Positions 1 through 8,013 of a stretch of 12,393 nt of DNA are shown here, in pieces (positions within the stretch are counted from its first letter, which is position 1; each line of letters begins with the position of its first letter). Both the position numbers and the translations under genes were made by a program. Source of the DNA: Candidatus Onthoplasma faecigallinarum (GTDB taxonomy: Bacteria > Bacillota > Clostridia > Christensenellales > UBA1242); NCBI GenBank assembly GCA_018715225.1, contig DVMB01000016.1, positions 1 through 12,393 on the forward strand, written 5' to 3'. Under the pieces are notes generated by a model. That model was given only the letters and a program-made list of their open reading frames with translations, made no database searches and was not told the origin of the DNA.

Positions 1-2258
1 CGTGGGACTGCTACAGAAGATTTATTCAAATGTTTAGCGACGTCGTAATGGAAGTTGGTAAAAAATATTTTGAAAAATTGATAGACCAAATGAAAGAGAA
101 AAAAGGCGTAGTCTATGATGTAGACTTGACAGCAGAAGATTTGAAAGAATTGGCTAACGAATTCAAGGCAGAATACAAAAAGCAATTGGGCAAAGATTTT
201 CCTAATGACCCAAAAGAGCAATTATTTGAAGCGATCAAAGCGGTATTCCGTTCGTGGGATAACCCTAGGGCTAATATTTATCGTATGGATCATGATATCC
301 CATATTCTTGGGGTACAGCAGTCAATGTGCAGATGATGGCGTTCGGCAATATGGGCGACACATCAGGTACAGGTGTCGCTTTCACTCGTAACCCAGCGAC
401 AGGCGAAAAGGGCTTGATGGGAGAATTCTTGATCAACGCTCAAGGCGAAGACGTGGTTGCAGGGGTTAGAACTCCTATGCCTATTGAGAAGATGGCTGAA
501 GTTATGCCAGAAGTTTACGCTCAATTCAAAGAGATATGTAATATCCTTGAAAAACATTATAGAGATATGCAGGACATGGAATTTACCATTGAGGATAAGC
601 ACTTATATATGCTTCAAACTAGAAATGGTAAAAGGACAGCTGCTGCAGCGATCAAAATTGCGTGTGATTTGATAGACGAAGGTATGATCACAGAGAAAGA
701 AGCATTGATGCAGATAGATGCTCGTTCACTAGATATGTTGTTGCACCCACAATTTGATGCGGACGCTTTGAAGAAAGCGGACAAAAACAATGTAGTAGGT
801 AAGGGTATTGCCGCTTCTCCAGGGGCTGCTGCAGGTAAAATTGTGTTCACAGCAGAAGATGCCGTTAGATTAGGTAAACAAAAAGAAAAAGTTATTTTGG
901 TTAGACTTGAGACCAGCCCAGAAGATATTGAAGGTATGAAATATGCTCAAGGTATTTTGACTGTTCGTGGTGGGCAGACATCTCACGCAGCGGTTGTTGC
1001 TCGTGGTATGGGTACTTGCTGTGTATCTGGTTGTGGCGACATCAAAATGAATGAAGAAGATAAATGCTTCACATTGGCAGGAAAGGTATATCATGAAGGA
1101 GACGATCTGTCTTTGGACGGCTCTACAGGTAAAATCTATGACTGTCAAATAAAGACTGTGCCAGCAGATCCAAACAGCGGATATTTTGGTAGAATCATGA
1201 GATTGGCAGACAAATACAAAGCTCTGGGCGTTAGAACAAATGCGGACACTCCAGAGGACGCTAAACGTGCAGCGGAATTGGGTGCTCAAGGTATTGGTTT
1301 GTGCCGTACAGAACACATGTTCTTTGATCCAGCAAGAATCGGTGCATTTAGAGAAATGATCTGCGCTGATACTGTAGAAGAGAGAGAAAAAGCACTAGCC
1401 AAAATAGAGCCAATGCAACAAAAAGACTTTGAAGGCTTGATGGAAGCATTGAAGGGTATGCCTGTAACTATTCGTTTCTTGGATCCACCTCTTCATGAGT
1501 TTGTTCCAACCAGCGAAGAAGATATTGCCGCTTTGGCAAAAGCACAAGGCAAAACTGTTGCTCAAATCAAACAGATCATCAACGATTTGCACGAATTCAA
1601 TCCTATGATGGGGCATAGAGGATGTAGGTTGACAATCACATATCCTGAAATCGCTGTAATGCAGACCAACGCTATAATCAAAGCCGCTATCAATGTACAA
1701 AACAAGCACAAAGATTGGAAAGTTGAGCCAGAGATTATGATACCGCTAGTTGGCGATGTAAAAGAATTGGCATTCGTTAAGAAAATAGTTGTAGAAACGG
1801 CTGATAAAGTCATCAAAGAGAGTAAAGCCAAATTGAAATATGAAGTCGGCACTATGATAGAGATTCCAAGGGCAGCTTTGACTGCAGATCAAATTGCGAA
1901 AGAAGCGGAATTCTTCTGTTTTGGTACGAACGATTTGACTCAAATGACATTCGGCTTCAGCCGTGATGATGCAGGTAAATTCTTGCCAGCATATTATGCA
2001 AATAAAATTTATGAATCAGACCCATTCGCACGTCTTGATACTACAGGCGTTGGTAAATTGATGGAAATGGCTGTAAAACTTGGTAAATCAGCACGCCCTG
2101 ATTTGCATGCAGGTATATGTGGAGAGCACGGTGGCGACCCATCAAGTATAGAATTCTGCCATAATATTGGACTAGATTATGTCAGCTGTTCACCATTCCG
2201 TGTGCCAATCGCCCGTTTAGCCGCAGCTCAAGCGAACATCAAAAATCCAAGAAAGTAA
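1..2258 (+). CDS. ppdK: Pyruvate phosphate dikinase, 5'-truncated by window edge
   Basis: Pyruvate, phosphate dikinase interconverts pyruvate + ATP + Pi and PEP + AMP + PPi in the cytoplasm. The reading frame is open from base 3 (first residues WDCYRRFIQMF, a family-conserved stretch), so the gene starts upstream; 751 residues are present. Clostridium symbiosum PPDK has 874 residues, its phospho-histidine is His455 and its catalytic cysteine Cys831. Here the TSHAAV histidine is at nt 984-986 (fragment residue 328) and the HAGICGEHGG cysteine at nt 2118-2120 (residue 706), so about 125 N-terminal residues (part of the nucleotide-binding domain) lie outside. The swivelling PEP-utilising domain (GGQTSHAAVVARG) and C-terminal PEP/pyruvate-binding barrel (GLCRTEHMF, FGTNDLTQMTFGFSRDD, ICGEHGGDP) are intact. 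The last 13 codons are copied again 193 bases downstream. The identification is very secure. Confidence 0.98.
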   Translation, partial: WDCYRRFIQMFSDVVMEVGKKYFEKLIDQMKEKKGVVYDVDLTAEDLKELANEFKAEYKKQLGKDFPNDPKEQLFEAIKAVFRSWDNPRANIYRMDHDIPYSWGTAVNVQMMAFGNMGDTSGTGVAFTRNPATGEKGLMGEFLINAQGEDVVAGVRTPMPIEKMAEVMPEVYAQFKEICNILEKHYRDMQDMEFTIEDKHLYMLQTRNGKRTAAAAIKIACDLIDEGMITEKEALMQIDARSLDMLLHPQFDADALKKADKNNVVGKGIAASPGAAAGKIVFTAEDAVRLGKQKEKVILVRLETSPEDIEGMKYAQGILTVRGGQTSHAAVVARGMGTCCVSGCGDIKMNEEDKCFTLAGKVYHEGDDLSLDGSTGKIYDCQIKTVPADPNSGYFGRIMRLADKYKALGVRTNADTPEDAKRAAELGAQGIGLCRTEHMFFDPARIGAFREMICADTVEEREKALAKIEPMQQKDFEGLMEALKGMPVTIRFLDPPLHEFVPTSEEDIAALAKAQGKTVAQIKQIINDLHEFNPMMGHRGCRLTITYPEIAVMQTNAIIKAAINVQNKHKDWKVEPEIMIPLVGDVKELAFVKKIVVETADKVIKESKAKLKYEVGTMIEIPRAALTADQIAKEAEFFCFGTNDLTQMTFGFSRDDAGKFLPAYYANKIYESDPFARLDTTGVGKLMEMAVKLGKSARPDLHAGICGEHGGDPSSIEFCHNIGLDYVSCSPFRVPIARLAAAQANIKNPRK

Positions 2259-2558
2259 ATTTAATAGAAAAATAATTTGATAGACAAAACAAAAAAGCAA
2301 GGCTAAACGCATGAGGACCCCACGAAACGAAAGTTGATGTGGAGAAAAGGAATAACCGAGCGAAAGGACCAATATTGCGGTAGCAATATGGTAAAGGCGA
2401 GAGTTATGACGTGCCGCAGCTCAAGCGAACATCAAAAATCCAAGAAAGTAAATTTAATAGAAAAATAATTTGATAGACAAAACAAAAAAGCAAGGTTAAA
2501 CGCATGGGGACCCCACAAAACGGAAGTTGAAGTGGGGAAAAGGAATAACCGAACAAAA
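2220..2558 (+). repeat. Imperfect tandem repeat of 193-base period copying the ppdK 3' end
   Basis: Copy 1 spans 2220-2365 and copy 2 spans 2413-2558, in register with no gaps. The first 83 bases of each (the last ppdK codons, stop, and about 44 bases beyond) are identical, while the remaining ~63 bases differ at eight positions (seven transitions, one transversion). A 47-base stretch at 2366-2412 lies between the copies and is not repeated. It holds a hairpin. The 3' half of both copies can fold as CCCCAC ... GTGG(A/G)G around an inner AAC/GTT stem closed by a GNRA loop (GAAA in copy 1, GGAA in copy 2), which suggests a structured RNA or an interspersed repeat family. No open reading frame of note is present. 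I do not recognise the family. Confidence 0.85.
2368..2392 (+). other. Hairpin in the unique segment between repeat copies
   Basis: ACC-A-ATATTGC, loop GGTA, GCAATATGGT forms a 10-base-pair stem with one bulged A at 2371 and a four-base loop at 2379-2382. It is flanked by ATAAC (2352-2356) and GTTAT (2403-2407), which could close an outer stem. There is no T-run after it, so it is not a terminator. It may be part of a small structured RNA or the core of an inserted element; function unknown. Confidence 0.6.
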
Positions 2559-2572
2559 CAATTAAATATAAA

Positions 2573-2601
2573 AATCAAAGGATAAATTCCTTTGGTTTTT
2601 T
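2573..2601 (+). terminator. Rho-independent terminator downstream of ppdK
   Basis: AATCAAAGG (2573-2581) pairs with CCTTTGGTT (2589-2597) across a seven-base loop, giving a nine-pair stem with one G-U pair, followed by a run of T to 2601. It lies about 315 bases beyond the ppdK stop and just after repeat copy 2, so the whole repeat is probably transcribed as part of the ppdK 3' untranslated region. Bases 2602-2787 that follow are very AT-rich and show no gene; no promoter for the dnaG operon could be placed with confidence there. Confidence 0.8.
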
Positions 2602-2787
2602 GCTGTTTGTAATAAAAAGATGATAAATTTTTTAAAATTATTAGGAGTTTTATATATTTTGTTGTATTAAGTTATGAAGAGAGTTAATTTTAATGGTTTA
2701 AATATAATTTTTTTATTTTAAATTTTAAAAATATAAAGGATAATTTTTTTGTATGATGTATTATATAACTGATTGGAGATTGTACAG

Positions 2788-4569
2788 ATGACGAGAGGGA
2801 ATATATCTTCTGCATTTCTTGATGAATTGCGTGCAAAGAATGATATTGTTGATATAGCGAGCAAATACATAACATTAAGAAAGCGAGGCAATAGTTTTTG
2901 GGCATGTTGTCCATTTCATAATGAAAAAACGCCATCTTTTTCAATAAGGCAGGACGGACAATTCTTCAAATGCTTTGGGTGTGGCGAGAGTGGAGATGTC
3001 ATAACTCTTATTATGAAATTGGAAAATGTAGATTTTTTGACTGCGGTAGAGATGCTTTGCAAAAATGCTGGTATTGAAATGCCGACAATGGCTGAAAATG
3101 ATGAAATGCAAAGAAGAAAAAAGCAACGAGATAAAGCATATCAAATTTTGAAGGCGACCACAGAATTTTATCATAAAAACCTTTTAAATGCTCCCAATTC
3201 GCAACAGGCACACTATTTGCAGTCTAGGAAAATAAACTCTGCCATGATAGAGAAGTTCCAAATAGGAGCATCGCTGAATTATGATGATTTACCAAAATAT
3301 TTATTGGGATTAGGGTTCGATACTCAAGACATGATCAACGCTGGCGTGGTTGGCAAAAACGAAAGGGGCAATTTGTATGATTTTTATGGCACGAGGTTAA
3401 TATTCCCTATTTTCAATGGATTTGGGGACGTTGTTGCATACTCAGGTAGGAGTGTCAGCGAAGCACCTGACCACACGAAATACAAAAACACACCGCAGAC
3501 GATAGTGTTTAACAAAAGTGAAATTTTGTTTGCATACAATTTTGTGAGAGACCTAAAAAAAAGCCATATGCTAGACACGATTATAATTGTTGAAGGGCAT
3601 ATTGACGTGATTGCATGTCATCAAGCGGGACTGACAAATACTATAGGGTGCATGGGGACGGCTTTGACTATTCAGCATGCGAAAAAAATCAAGCAACTTG
3701 TAGACAATGTCATTTTGTGTCTGGATGCGGACAATGCGGGAAGAATGGCTACATATAAAGCGATAGATATTTTGAAAGAAGAAGGGTTGAATGTAAAAGT
3801 TGTACGTCTAGATGTTAACAAAGCAAAAGACCCAGACGAATATTTGAAGAAATATGGAAAAGACAATTTCATGGACATGCTATCGCATGCGCAAGACTGT
3901 GTAGATTTCGTCTTAGCCGACAGTGCAAAGAAATATGATTTAAATTCTAATGCGGATAAGAACAAATATATTCAAGAGGCACTGAATTATATATCCAAAT
4001 TTTCATCTCCAGCCGAGCAAGAGATCTATCTAAATTGTGTTCAGCAACTGGTAAAAATTCCAATAGATGTTTTGCGAAAGAGCATGGTCAAGAAAGAGAC
4101 TAAAAAAGAAGAGCCTAAACCTGATAAAAAGATCGGTGAAATTGTCAATAATAAATACATAATAGATAGCAAAATAATGCTTCTTGCCGCAGTTTTATAC
4201 AAAAAGATAACAAATTTTGATGAAATATCAGGAATTTTCTCAACTGATGATGAATTAAGTGAGTTGTATAGATTTTTGAGGCAAAAAGTAGAAGAAAAAA
4301 CAGATTTTAATATATCCACATTGTTTGATAATTTTGAAATAAATGACAAGTCTATGATCGATAGAGTGATCAATTACAATTTTCCAGATGATGCGGTCTT
4401 TGAAACCATGATTGCGGATACAATCAAACGAGTGAAGTTATATGTTTTGCAAGAAGAAAAAGAAAAATATAGAGATTTATTGATCAATAGCAAAACTGAT
4501 GATGAAAGATTGAATTATTTGGTTAAAATTAAGGAACTTACGGATAAAATTAATAAGGAGAAACAGTGA
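2788..4569 (+). CDS. dnaG: DNA primase DnaG
   Basis: DnaG lays down RNA primers for lagging-strand synthesis together with the replicative helicase. The ATG at 2788 was chosen because GGAG (2775-2778) sits nine bases before it; a TTG at 2773 is in frame but lacks a site. The 593-residue protein has the usual primase order: CHC2 zinc finger near residues 38-66 (C41-x2-H44 ... C62-x2-C65), the catalytic core, then the Toprim signature with EGHIDVI (E269) and LDADNAG (D313, D315) as metal-binding acidic residues, then a divergent helicase-interacting C-terminus. The common form of the first Toprim motif is EGYMDV; here it reads EGHIDV. It is first in an operon with the next three genes; its TGA overlaps the GTG start of the next gene. 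Confidence 0.97.
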   Translation: MTRGNISSAFLDELRAKNDIVDIASKYITLRKRGNSFWACCPFHNEKTPSFSIRQDGQFFKCFGCGESGDVITLIMKLENVDFLTAVEMLCKNAGIEMPTMAENDEMQRRKKQRDKAYQILKATTEFYHKNLLNAPNSQQAHYLQSRKINSAMIEKFQIGASLNYDDLPKYLLGLGFDTQDMINAGVVGKNERGNLYDFYGTRLIFPIFNGFGDVVAYSGRSVSEAPDHTKYKNTPQTIVFNKSEILFAYNFVRDLKKSHMLDTIIIVEGHIDVIACHQAGLTNTIGCMGTALTIQHAKKIKQLVDNVILCLDADNAGRMATYKAIDILKEEGLNVKVVRLDVNKAKDPDEYLKKYGKDNFMDMLSHAQDCVDFVLADSAKKYDLNSNADKNKYIQEALNYISKFSSPAEQEIYLNCVQQLVKIPIDVLRKSMVKKETKKEEPKPDKKIGEIVNNKYIIDSKIMLLAAVLYKKITNFDEISGIFSTDDELSELYRFLRQKVEEKTDFNISTLFDNFEINDKSMIDRVINYNFPDDAVFETMIADTIKRVKLYVLQEEKEKYRDLLINSKTDDERLNYLVKIKELTDKINKEKQ

Positions 4570-5093
4570 TAGAAATAGATAGACAGGACGCCTTGTATAA
4601 ATATCTCACAAATTTAGGAGTGCATGATGTCGATTCTTTATATAAGGAGTTGGCGGAAAATGGTAGGTACAAGCGAGAAGATGTCCAATTGTACTTTCGT
4701 TCTAAACTGCGTCCAAGTGCGACGAATGATATTGACGAAAGCGAGTTGGAGCGTATAATAGATTATTATGCAGATATTAAAAAAAGTAAACCAAAGCGAA
4801 TTTCCAAGAAAGAATTGGACAGCCTCTTGAAGACATACAAAGAGACATTGGATAAGCAAATCAAGGATAAAATTCTCACTTCCAAGTTGATGGATTTGAT
4901 GCTGATGTGTGTCAACTACCACACTTTTCATAAAGATGTGGACATTCAAGATTTGATTCAGGTGGCTAATTTAGGATTGCTGGAAGCGTTAGAAAATTAC
5001 AAAGTTGATGCAAAGATTGATTTTAACGATTATATAGTTTACTGGGTTAGAGAAAAAATAATACAAGAGTTTGAGGAGAAAAAGAATGGTTAA
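4566..5093 (+). CDS. Truncated sigma-70-like protein (region 1.2/2 only)
   Basis: This 175-residue protein sits between dnaG and rpoD. GTG at 4566 overlaps the dnaG stop (GTGA) behind AAGGAG (4555-4560), and its end overlaps rpoD by eight bases, so translation of the three is coupled. Residues ~80-170 align along their length with residues ~98-186 of the neighbouring RpoD with only a small indel: DKILTSKL against DKLIESNL, DLIQVANLGLLEALENY against DLIQEGNLGLIKAVEKF, and YWVREKIIQEF against WWIRQSITRAI. The core-RNAP-binding part (2.1-2.2) is thus kept, while the -10 recognition/melting positions of 2.3-2.4 are changed (WIRQ to WVRE, T lost). There is no region 3 or region 4 helix-turn-helix. 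It may be a diverged paralogue of RpoD that binds core polymerase without recognising promoters; this function is inference. The N-terminal 75 residues are charged and unrecognised. Confidence 0.85.
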   Translation: MIEIDRQDALYKYLTNLGVHDVDSLYKELAENGRYKREDVQLYFRSKLRPSATNDIDESELERIIDYYADIKKSKPKRISKKELDSLLKTYKETLDKQIKDKILTSKLMDLMLMCVNYHTFHKDVDIQDLIQVANLGLLEALENYKVDAKIDFNDYIVYWVREKIIQEFEEKKNG

Positions 5094-6186
5094 TGTTGAT
5101 GAAATAAAGAAAAAATTGTTGCAACAATTAAAAGATGAACATCAAAAATCAATTTCGGATGATAAACTATGTGGCAACTTAATTAGGAAATATGAAGAAA
5201 TTGATGCGGATGAAGTTGAACAAATTAAACAATATTTGACTGAGAATGGTATCACAATCACAGATACAATCAGTGATGTTCCGGTCGACGACAAGGAAAT
5301 CGAAGATATAATTAGCCAAATTAATGTCAATGATCCAGTGAAAGTATATTTGAAGAGTATAGGCAAAATTCCGCTATTGACACCGGACGAAGAGAGAGAA
5401 TATAGCAGGCAATTGACAGAAGAACATAGCGAATACGCTAGGGACAAACTCATTGAATCGAACTTGAGGTTAGTCGTAAGTATTGCTAAAAGGTATCAAA
5501 AACACAATATGCCGTTCCTTGATTTAATACAAGAAGGAAATCTAGGTTTGATCAAAGCGGTTGAAAAATTTGATTATACCAAAGGATACAAATTTTCAAC
5601 ATACGGCACATGGTGGATTAGGCAGAGTATTACACGTGCTATTTCGGACCAAGCGAGACTGATGCGTGTACCTGTGCACATGGTAGAGACTATTTCGAAA
5701 CACAATAAGGCATTCCGTGAGTTGATGCAAGAGTTAGGTAGAGACCCAACCATTGAAGAGATTGCTGAAAGGCTAAATACGACTGTTGAAAAAGTGTTAG
5801 AGGTGCAAAGGATATCTCAAGACCCAATCTCGCTAGAGAGCAAAATGGGGCATGAAGAAGACAGCAAAATCGGGGATATTATCCCAGATGAAAACGCACT
5901 ATCCCCACAAGATATCGCTATGCAAAATATGTTGAAAGAACAGTTGATGAGTGTGCTGGAGACGTTGACCCCAAGAGAGCAAAAAGTCATACGTTTGCGT
6001 TATGGCTTGGACGATGCTCACCCAAGGACGTTGGAAGAAGTCGGTCGTGAGTTTTCGGTTACACGTGAGCGTATCCGTCAAATTGAGGCAAAGGCACTTA
6101 GAAAATTGCGTCATCCATCGAAATTAAAACGTTTGCGTGATGATTTGGCAGATGATGAAGAAGATACGGGTAAAGGGAGAAAGTGA
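5086..6186 (+). CDS. rpoD: Housekeeping RNA polymerase sigma factor RpoD/SigA
   Basis: Primary sigma factor that directs RNA polymerase to -35/-10 promoters. The ATG at 5086 follows GAGGAG (5073-5078) at seven bases; an upstream in-frame TTG at 5071 would overlap that site. Of 366 residues, ~1-60 form a region 1.1-like helical domain, DPVKVYLKSIGKIPLLTPDEE (split around residues 83-103) is region 1.2, DLIQEGNLGLIKAVEKFD (146-163) with YGTWWIRQSITRAI (173-186) is region 2, GRDPTIEEIAERL (218-230) is region 3, and RTLEEVGREFSVTRERIRQIE (314-334) is the region 4 helix-turn-helix. The C-terminus ends in an acidic tail. Length fits SigA of Bacillota (about 370), which lack the long region 1 insert of proteobacteria. 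Its TGA overlaps the ATG of the next gene. Confidence 0.97.
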   Translation: MVNVDEIKKKLLQQLKDEHQKSISDDKLCGNLIRKYEEIDADEVEQIKQYLTENGITITDTISDVPVDDKEIEDIISQINVNDPVKVYLKSIGKIPLLTPDEEREYSRQLTEEHSEYARDKLIESNLRLVVSIAKRYQKHNMPFLDLIQEGNLGLIKAVEKFDYTKGYKFSTYGTWWIRQSITRAISDQARLMRVPVHMVETISKHNKAFRELMQELGRDPTIEEIAERLNTTVEKVLEVQRISQDPISLESKMGHEEDSKIGDIIPDENALSPQDIAMQNMLKEQLMSVLETLTPREQKVIRLRYGLDDAHPRTLEEVGREFSVTRERIRQIEAKALRKLRHPSKLKRLRDDLADDEEDTGKGRK

Positions 6187-6887
6187 TGAAAGTTATATTA
6201 GAAATTCAAAATTTAGATAGACAAATCAGGGCTTTGAATAGAGAAGTGGATAAATGTCAGGCGAGCATAGACTTCAAAAATTACAAGAAAGTTTTGCAAG
6301 AGGGTAGGACTCGTTTTGAACAGTTGGAATCACAGGCAAATGAAATTATAAAAAATTATAATTCAGCCATGAATAGATATTCAAAGTTCAAAGGAAATAG
6401 TGAAATTGTAAAAAAGCGTAATGTTGAGAATATAAACCTGGACAACATATCTTCTTTGATCACAGATGCCAACAGTTTGGTGGGCGAACTCAGTGAAGAA
6501 AATAGGCGAGTTGAAGAATTGGTACGAAAAGCAGAAGAGATCGTTAGAAAGAGTGCAGAATTATCCAACAAACTTACAGAGGCAAAGAAACGTTCGGTAA
6601 ACATAAAAGCTAGGATTGAAGAAAAAAGACAGGAAGTGGCTCCAAAAATTGCTGAGATAGAGAGTAGGATCAAAGCATTGGAGCCTAAAGTGGAAGATAA
6701 AGAGAAATATGCCAAATACAAAGAGATGAAATCAAATGGAATTTTCCCTGTATATGTAAGTCTTGAAGATTCTAGATTCTGTGGCGGGTGCAAGACAGAA
6801 TTGTCGCTAAACTTTATTGAAAAATTGAAGAATAAAAAAATGATGCCATGTGAACATTGCGGTAGAATAATTATGCTAGATAAATAG
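6186..6887 (+). CDS. Coiled-coil protein with C4 zinc ribbon (DUF164/COG1579 type)
   Basis: A 233-residue cytosolic protein. ATG 6186 overlaps the rpoD stop (TGATG), with GGGAG at 6175-6179 six bases ahead; an in-frame GTG at 6183 is too close to that site. Residues ~1-180 are highly charged with heptad-like spacing of hydrophobic residues, typical of a long antiparallel coiled coil. The C-terminus holds a zinc ribbon, C199-GG-C202 and C222-EH-C225. This architecture matches the C4-type zinc ribbon family (PF02591), whose members have been linked to nucleic acid or ribosome binding and to RNA polymerase-related functions in some bacteria. Its exact role here is not known. It is last in the dnaG operon; no clear terminator follows. 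Confidence 0.88.
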   Translation: MKVILEIQNLDRQIRALNREVDKCQASIDFKNYKKVLQEGRTRFEQLESQANEIIKNYNSAMNRYSKFKGNSEIVKKRNVENINLDNISSLITDANSLVGELSEENRRVEELVRKAEEIVRKSAELSNKLTEAKKRSVNIKARIEEKRQEVAPKIAEIESRIKALEPKVEDKEKYAKYKEMKSNGIFPVYVSLEDSRFCGGCKTELSLNFIEKLKNKKMMPCEHCGRIIMLDK

Positions 6888-6900
6888 TAATTTAATTTTA

Positions 6901-6933
6901 TCCATTTTCATATAATTATATATGGAAAGTGGA
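6901..6933 (+). promoter_or_regulatory. Hairpin enclosing the start codon and a TATAAT box
   Basis: TCCATTTTC-ATATA (6901-6914) pairs with TATAT-GGAAAGTGGA (6919-6933) around the loop ATTA, with a single bulged G at 6924 and one T-G pair, 14 pairs in all. The stem contains the ATG (6922-6924) of the next gene and, as DNA, a TATAAT hexamer at 6911-6916. It is not followed by T on either strand, so it is not a terminator. If transcripts run in from the upstream operon, the stem would mask the start codon; if the TATAAT is used, the mRNA would begin at about the ATG and escape the hairpin. Both readings are inference. Confidence 0.55.
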
Positions 6934-7989
6934 AAGAAAATTTGGTCCACTGTAGTGGACTATTTTTTAATCTTGAGTGCCATAATTGGAGTTGGATTTG
7001 CGTCGGGAAAAGAAATATATGTTTTCTTTTTCGCATTTGATGGTGCGTCCATAATAGGATTGCTTGCATTTGGTTTGTTGTACATATATTTATTTTTGAT
7101 TGTCGGTTATGTAAAAAAGAAATTAGAATTGAATAGTTATAGCGAATTTAACAGTATAATATTTGGATCTCTTTGCAAACTGACTAATGTAATAATGATA
7201 ATCAATTTTACTATTACAAGTGCAGGAATGTTGGCAGGTGCAGATTATTTGTTTGAAAATTTCTTTGGCATTGGTTATAGGATCCCTTCAATAATTCTCA
7301 CTATAATAACTTTGTTTGTCTTGTTTGGAGGAATAAGAAAAGTCAAATTGATAGCCAATATTATTGTGCCATTGATGATAGCAGTAATTGTAATCAATTC
7401 TATAGGAAACATAAACCCGCAGAACGTAAACATGCAGATAAATGTGCAATCAGGTTTTATGGCGGTGTATTATGGTATATTGTTTGGAGTCAACAATTTT
7501 GTCGCAGCGCTTCCTGTTTTGTTTGAAACGAAACTAAGATCAAAAGGTAAACTCTTTGTCATATTTAGTATCTGCCTAATAATCTTTTTGAATATCCTTG
7601 TGTTTGCTTCGAATCATTGTAGTACAGATATGCCAATGTTTGAAGTTAGCGCCAACATTTCTGTTTGGTTTTATTACATATATTTTGTGGCACTAATTTG
7701 CGGACTATTTTCTACTTTGATGATATGCAGTTATAACACGCAAAACATATTGATAAAAGACAAAAAATCAATATTTGTATCAATAATTATTGTGCTAATC
7801 AATTTTATTTTATCGAATCTAGGATACGCATTTATTGTAAAATATTTATATGTGGTTTCAGGAATAATCAGTGGAATTTACCTGATAGTATTGGTGATAA
7901 TGATTTCTGTAAAATTGGCAAAATATAAAATTAAGTCAAAAAAAATTGAAAAAGTCAAAAATCACATCGAAAACGAAGATAATAAATGA
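6922..7989 (+). CDS. YkvI-like multi-pass membrane protein
   Basis: A 355-residue integral membrane protein with about ten hydrophobic segments and a short lysine-rich cytoplasmic tail. The N-terminal stretch SAIIGVGFASGKEIYVFF matches the GAGFASGQE-type signature of the YkvI/COG3949 family, which is distantly related to LeuT-fold (APC superfamily) transporters and whose substrate is not known. The ATG at 6922 has no ribosome binding site in front; the TATAAT at 6911-6916 lies five bases away, so the message may be leaderless. The family usually starts 10-15 residues before that signature, which supports this start. It is separated from the zinc-ribbon gene by 34 bases and converges on the reverse-strand gene at 8014 with a 24-base AT-rich gap and no clear terminator. 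Confidence 0.85.
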   Translation: MESGKKIWSTVVDYFLILSAIIGVGFASGKEIYVFFFAFDGASIIGLLAFGLLYIYLFLIVGYVKKKLELNSYSEFNSIIFGSLCKLTNVIMIINFTITSAGMLAGADYLFENFFGIGYRIPSIILTIITLFVLFGGIRKVKLIANIIVPLMIAVIVINSIGNINPQNVNMQINVQSGFMAVYYGILFGVNNFVAALPVLFETKLRSKGKLFVIFSICLIIFLNILVFASNHCSTDMPMFEVSANISVWFYYIYFVALICGLFSTLMICSYNTQNILIKDKKSIFVSIIIVLINFILSNLGYAFIVKYLYVVSGIISGIYLIVLVIMISVKLAKYKIKSKKIEKVKNHIENEDNK

Positions 7990-8013
7990 AATTTATATTA
8001 AAAATTACACTTT

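Noticed and set aside
870..1316. 148-codon reverse-strand open frame
   Set aside because: It lies fully inside ppdK, which has continuous family similarity on the forward strand.
2220..2558. Diversity-generating retroelement (template and variable repeat at a gene 3' end)
   Set aside because: The coding part of the two copies is identical, the differences are not confined to adenines, and they lie after the stop codon; no reverse transcriptase is nearby.
2690..2944. 84-codon reverse-strand open frame over the dnaG start
   Set aside because: It overlaps the conserved zinc-finger coding part of dnaG and has low-complexity AT-driven composition.
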